Below, piece by piece: positions 60,301 through 64,000 of a stretch of DNA of 64,000 nucleotides. Position numbers and translations under genes: made by a program. The notes under the pieces are model-generated. The model saw nothing but the letters and a program-made list of their open reading frames with translations. It made no database searches and was not told the origin of the DNA. Source of the DNA: Amblyomma americanum. Taxonomy: Eukaryota; Arthropoda; Arachnida; Ixodida; Ixodidae. The stretch lies in assembly GCF_052857255.1 (NCBI RefSeq), contig NC_135497.1:114724456-114788455 (forward strand). Reading direction: 5' to 3'. The first letter of the stretch is position 1. The number at the start of each line of letters is the position of its first letter.

Positions 60301-62034
60301 GCACTGAACGAGGACACAATTGAGCTTCGCCGGTTTATAAACAATGCTTGACACGTAGCAGCCCCAAGGGCACCTTGAGCCATGATACTGGACGGTCATG
60401 CATGCATGACGGTCGCTTCACGCTGATCAGCTGGTCTACGGTAGAGGAACAAAGTCTTGCTTGGAGGCAACAGCCTCTGTGGAGCTTCGCGAAGGTCAGA
60501 CTTTCTTTTTTTTTTTCATTGTATATTTTTGCCACCTATACTGCAGCTACAACCAACGTAGCCCTTCGTTTTCGGGTAAACCCGATTTTATCCCGTTTTT
60601 GTACCACAAACAGATTTCGTGAAAGTCGGGTTAGACCCAACGTTCACACGAAGAGTCGCGTCCAATACCAGTGCGATAAGTTGAAGACACGGCACAGGAG
60701 TTGGCTTGTATCGTGAGGGTATTCTTAACCACTGTATTGAATTATTTGTTAATGATTTAAGATCTATTACGCTTGTTATTCATGGTGAGGCTTCCATTCA
60801 GAGTATGGTCGAGAAGTGTCTGTTAAAAGTTGGCCGTTTGAACACAGGAAGTGGCCTAATGATTCATCGGCACCACTCTATGAAACGCTAACGACGCTAA
60901 CGACGAGATGAGTTGAGGTGTTGAATGCTACAGGTGGGGTTAGTCTTGATTATTCTGCCGGCAACTGCTCCACCGTAGCGTCCCTTCTATATTAACAATG
61001 TCCTAAAGCCTGCCGCATCTTCCCGGCTATGCGCACAGTCTCTTATAATAGCACACATTCTCTCCCGCAGTCACCATCTATGCATACAATCACTCCCCCC
61101 AGTCCACATCACAGTCCACTCCAGAAGTCACCATCTATACACATATTCAGTCACAATAGAACATAGGCCATTGTAGTGCTACGATCCATACACACATTCA
61201 CTCACAGTATAACGTAGTCCGCTCCAGAAGACACCATCTATACGCACACATTCAATCACAGTAGGCCATAGTCCGTTCCTGCTGTCACCATTTAGAAACA
61301 AGATCCGTGTCCTGCAGAAATGTTAAAATAAGGCGTGCAGCCTCCCTTCTGCATGTCTGGTTTCCACTCGGGTAGACAATGTCGGGTAGACGACGAGATG
61401 CTCCAATGTTGTTGCGTGTTTCAAAGGACAGCTGCGACATATTAAAAGAATTTTTTCACAAGGCACGCACGAAGGCAGACAAGTTTAGCACATACCAGAA
61501 ATTATGCTTATGGGGATCGCGATGTACTCAATATCGTGAAATCAAACGAGAAAAAAAATCTCATTAGTCAAACAGTGTGCAACTTGACGCTTACACCTTA
61601 TGTATGGGAATAATAAACAAAATTTGAGCATTTTATACTTCATAGCTAAACGAGTGCTGATATGGCCATTTATTTCGACTGCCTAAAATAACGCGAAAAA
61701 AATCCAAATTATCGGACAATTGCTGAAAGACCCGATACGTACCTGCTTGTGAACTATTTTGCGCCCGATTTTCGCCCTCTGAATTCTGGTAAAAATAAAA
61801 CCCAAAAACGAAAGATCCTACACGGTATATTGTAAGCCGTTTACCGCTCACGTTGCTGCCACAAGTAACAACAGGCTTGTCAGGATTATTATTAATAACA
61901 GATGATTCGGAATACAGTTATTTTGAACATTGTCAGTGCATACTTTGAAATTATGTTTGGAGGAAGGCATGTTTCGTCTCTTTGTGCTCCTCAATTAGTG
62001 TTTTTTGAGGAAAGGAATTGAAGCAGTAAAACTC
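60301..62034. other. unassigned stretch with a minisatellite
   Basis: Contains a 16-bp palindrome GTCATGCATGCATGAC at 60395-60410 and the minisatellite at 61068. No gene recognised. Confidence 0.4.
61068..61304 (+). repeat. degenerate minisatellite, about 50-58 bp units
   Basis: Four to five units that start CACCATCTAT or GATCCATACA and continue with a CACA-rich part, ATTCA(C/A)TCACA and GTCC(A/G)(C/T)TCC. Individual units differ by substitutions and indels. Confidence 0.75.
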
Positions 62035-62275
62035 TCACTTCTCAACCGTGCCGCGAGGGAAGGGAGGAAGGTGGGACTGGTGGAAGAAAGGAAGGAAGAG
62101 GTGCTGTAGTGGAGGGCTCCGGAATAATTTCGACCACCTGGGGATCTTTAACGTGCACTGATATCGCACAGCACACGGGCGGCTTTTGCGTTTCGCCTCC
62201 ATCGAAACGCGGCCTGCGCGGCAGGGTTCGAACCCGGATGCACTAGCTCAGTAGCTGAGAGCGCTAACCACTTGT
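62035..62275 (-). mobile_element. Ruka-like SINE, minus orientation, with head
   Basis: On the minus strand: GTGGTTAGCGCTCTCAGCTA (A-box region), GGGTTCGAACCC (B box), GTTTCGATGGAGGCGAAACG, GTGCGATATCAGTGCACGTT, AGGTGGTCGAAATTATTCCG and a CCTTCCCTCGCGGCACGGTT 3' part. Well preserved. Confidence 0.85.
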
Positions 62276-63532
62276 GTTTCGTAATATTACGTGAAGCAAG
62301 CTATCATGATGCGGGCTGCACGCTAAACACGGCACCGGTCCCTTCAGGTAAGCGAGTGAATGCTTGTTTCGACTGTTTGCGAGCCACGTTAAAACATTGC
62401 TAGCAGCAAAAAAAAGCGTGCACACACAATAACATACATGCAAACGACTGGTATTGTCATGTGCTGCCTGGGATTTTTCTTCTGGCTTTTCTTCTTATCA
62501 TCTTCGGTTTGTGCAAACCGAACCAAGCAAGATTCGATGAAGTGGTTTCAGCCGTGAATTAACGTATTACACAAAGTTAAAGCCAGCACAAACAGTTGCA
62601 ACTAACTACGAGAGATTGCTACAGCGTTCGAAACACAGCTGCTGCGTCCTCAATGTCAAGATTAGCAAAGCACCTGTAGGCCACAAGAGCCCCAAAACAT
62701 TCAGTCCGGCCACGGATGCACTTTGCTTCACCACAAACGTTGCAGAGGGCTGCAGTGGCGGCATCTGTCGCCGCAAACACAAATTATTGCACAAGCGAGT
62801 GGCTGCTATCGGCGGCTGGCCACTGCAAATGCCCGGTTGCGAAACGCTCCCCCTCCTCGCTTCCGGCAAGGAGAACTGCTGTTCTGCCGTTTCTTTGTTT
62901 ATTGCGACTAAGTTCTCCGCCAGCCACTCACAAATAAAAGTAACTATGTGCTATTAACCGTGAAACTTCACTGATGTATATTATACAGGCAAGTGTATTA
63001 TGGTAATTTAGGCTTTGGTATGGTACAAATATCCGAACTTTTCGATATTCTGAGGTAGGATCCATAGATATGGTGGAAATTGTGGAGTTGTGGAGATAAT
63101 CGAGAATGAAAAGGATGAGAGAGGTCTTCGTAAAGCTATACGTTTTTATTTTCGAATGACAGCGTCTGTAGAAGTTCCGTAGAAGTTCCGCCTGGATTTC
63201 TCACTATACTGATGGCGTTTCTTCTTTGATGTTACAGTGCCAAGTGCCTGTAGAAATACAGTTAGACAGGCATTCCCTTCAGGTAGTCCCACTGTGATGA
63301 GGTATCTGTTAATGTTCACTGGACGTCGGTAAGACGTCGACAAAAAATGCAGAAATAATTGTTCTGGCTCTCAGACTTACAAGCGAAGCGGTTATTTTGC
63401 AGCTGTAGCGAATCTAAAGCCCCCTAGATAGACGCGTGTTCCAGTATTGTTCGGGTAAAGTATTGCTCACATAATACCTTGACACAACCAGCCTCCCACA
63501 GAAGCATTAACAGACCGTCCCATTATAACACT

Positions 63533-63601
63533 TCACACTTGGTCTTATAAGTTTGTCTTCACACTTGGTCTTCAGACTTGGTCTTAACACTTGGTCTTAT
63601 A
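63533..63601 (+). repeat. short tandem repeat of ACTTGGTCTT
   Basis: Four units containing ACTTGGTCTT separated by 3-16 bases: CACACTTGGTCTT, again, CAGACTTGGTCTT, AACACTTGGTCTT. Confidence 0.85.
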
Positions 63602-63879
63602 GGCTGAAAAAAAAATTGCACAAAACAGACGGGACAAGGAAGAGCATAAAGAGGAACCTTTTTTTTTTTTTGGTCTCCAATGCTTTGAATTTTACCCTTG
63701 AACTTCCACACGACAATTCCTTGCACTCCTTAGATTGTTTCTAACTGGAGACAACTACCTCTGTTGAACTTACATCCCAAGATTGATGAAGGCTCTAGTA
63801 CCTGTTGACATCTCCGCATTCAAAGCTTAGAAAATGTTTTGCCCTTCGACTGTGTGCTGTTTCTCGTCCCCCTCTGTCT

Positions 63880-63978
63880 TGGAACAACATTTTCTTCAGT
63901 AATGTTTCACCAACTGTGCTCTTTGGCCTGAGATGCCCTTGCTCCATTAAAACCCACCATCATCATCATTTTTCACCA
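63880..63978 (+). repeat. possible plus-strand LINE 3' terminus
   Basis: GCCCTTGCTCCATTAAAACC followed by a short (CAT)n tract resembles the CCAT(T)AAAACCC-ATC end seen at 53770. Upstream coding sequence is not recognisable, so the call rests on the tail alone. Confidence 0.35.
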
Positions 63979-64000
63979 ACTAGCCCAACAGTGTGCACTA

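Larger units (their letters stand above)
62276..64000. other. unassigned stretch to the window end
   Basis: A plus frame at 62616-62957 (113 codons, several cysteines, GCSGGICRRKH) and its minus shadow show no recognised domain. The window ends near a possible LINE tail. Confidence 0.3.

Overview
The window looks like intergenic or intronic DNA of a hard tick (Ixodidae, probably a metastriate genus). The evidence is abundant tRNA-derived SINEs of the tick Ruka type, a degenerate SWIM/YqaJ protein of a kind that is multicopy in ticks, several clades of decayed retrotransposons, long ATTT, TA and ATT microsatellites, and fold-back DNA elements. No bacterial genes, operons, rRNA genes or CRISPR arrays are visible. 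No complete host gene can be read; four short segments have splice-site or signal-peptide evidence of being single exons.

Layout. 0.5-2 kb: minus-strand SWIM zinc finger plus YqaJ exonuclease pseudogene. 2.5-3.05 kb: diverged 258-bp tandem duplication. 3.2-8.9 kb: almost full-length minus-strand I-clade LINE (ORF1 with zinc knuckles; ORF2 with endonuclease, RT, RNase H) carrying about seven lesions. 9.6-10 kb: first copy of a dispersed repeat whose second copy is at 45.4 kb. 12.6-13.1 and 19.9-20.7 kb: 3' fragments of CR1/L2-like LINEs with ATTT tails. 16.9-18 kb: cluster of fold-back elements, related to a nested pair at 49.3-49.9 kb. 18.0-18.13 kb: probable signal-peptide first exon. 21.65-22.45 kb: PIF/Harbinger-type element encoding only a Myb/SANT-like protein. 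24-24.8 kb: Ruka-like SINEs. 25.9-26.3 kb: second tandem duplication. 27.0 kb: perfect 40-bp hairpin. 28.4-29.3 and 33.6-34.5 kb: two copies of a 0.9-kb non-autonomous DNA transposon. 34.6-37.4 kb: three copies of a composite repeat with an embedded tRNA cloverleaf; the fourth copy is at 54.5 kb. 37.5-43 kb: CA/TA microsatellite, decayed Ty3/Gypsy element with short LTRs, and a SINE in its 3' LTR. 44.1-44.4 kb: probable terminal exon with a polyadenylation signal. 53.8-55.8 kb: RTE-like LINE broken by a composite repeat and by a TA microsatellite. 56.7-57.1 kb: SINE with an (ATT)39 tail. The rest is mostly unassigned sequence with GC-rich islands and simple repeats.

Together the contents describe nested transposable elements rather than a gene pathway. 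Autonomous LINEs (I, CR1-like, RTE) could supply the machinery for the SINEs. The Harbinger and fold-back elements would need transposases encoded elsewhere. All assignments rest on reading translations and repeats by eye; no database search was run.
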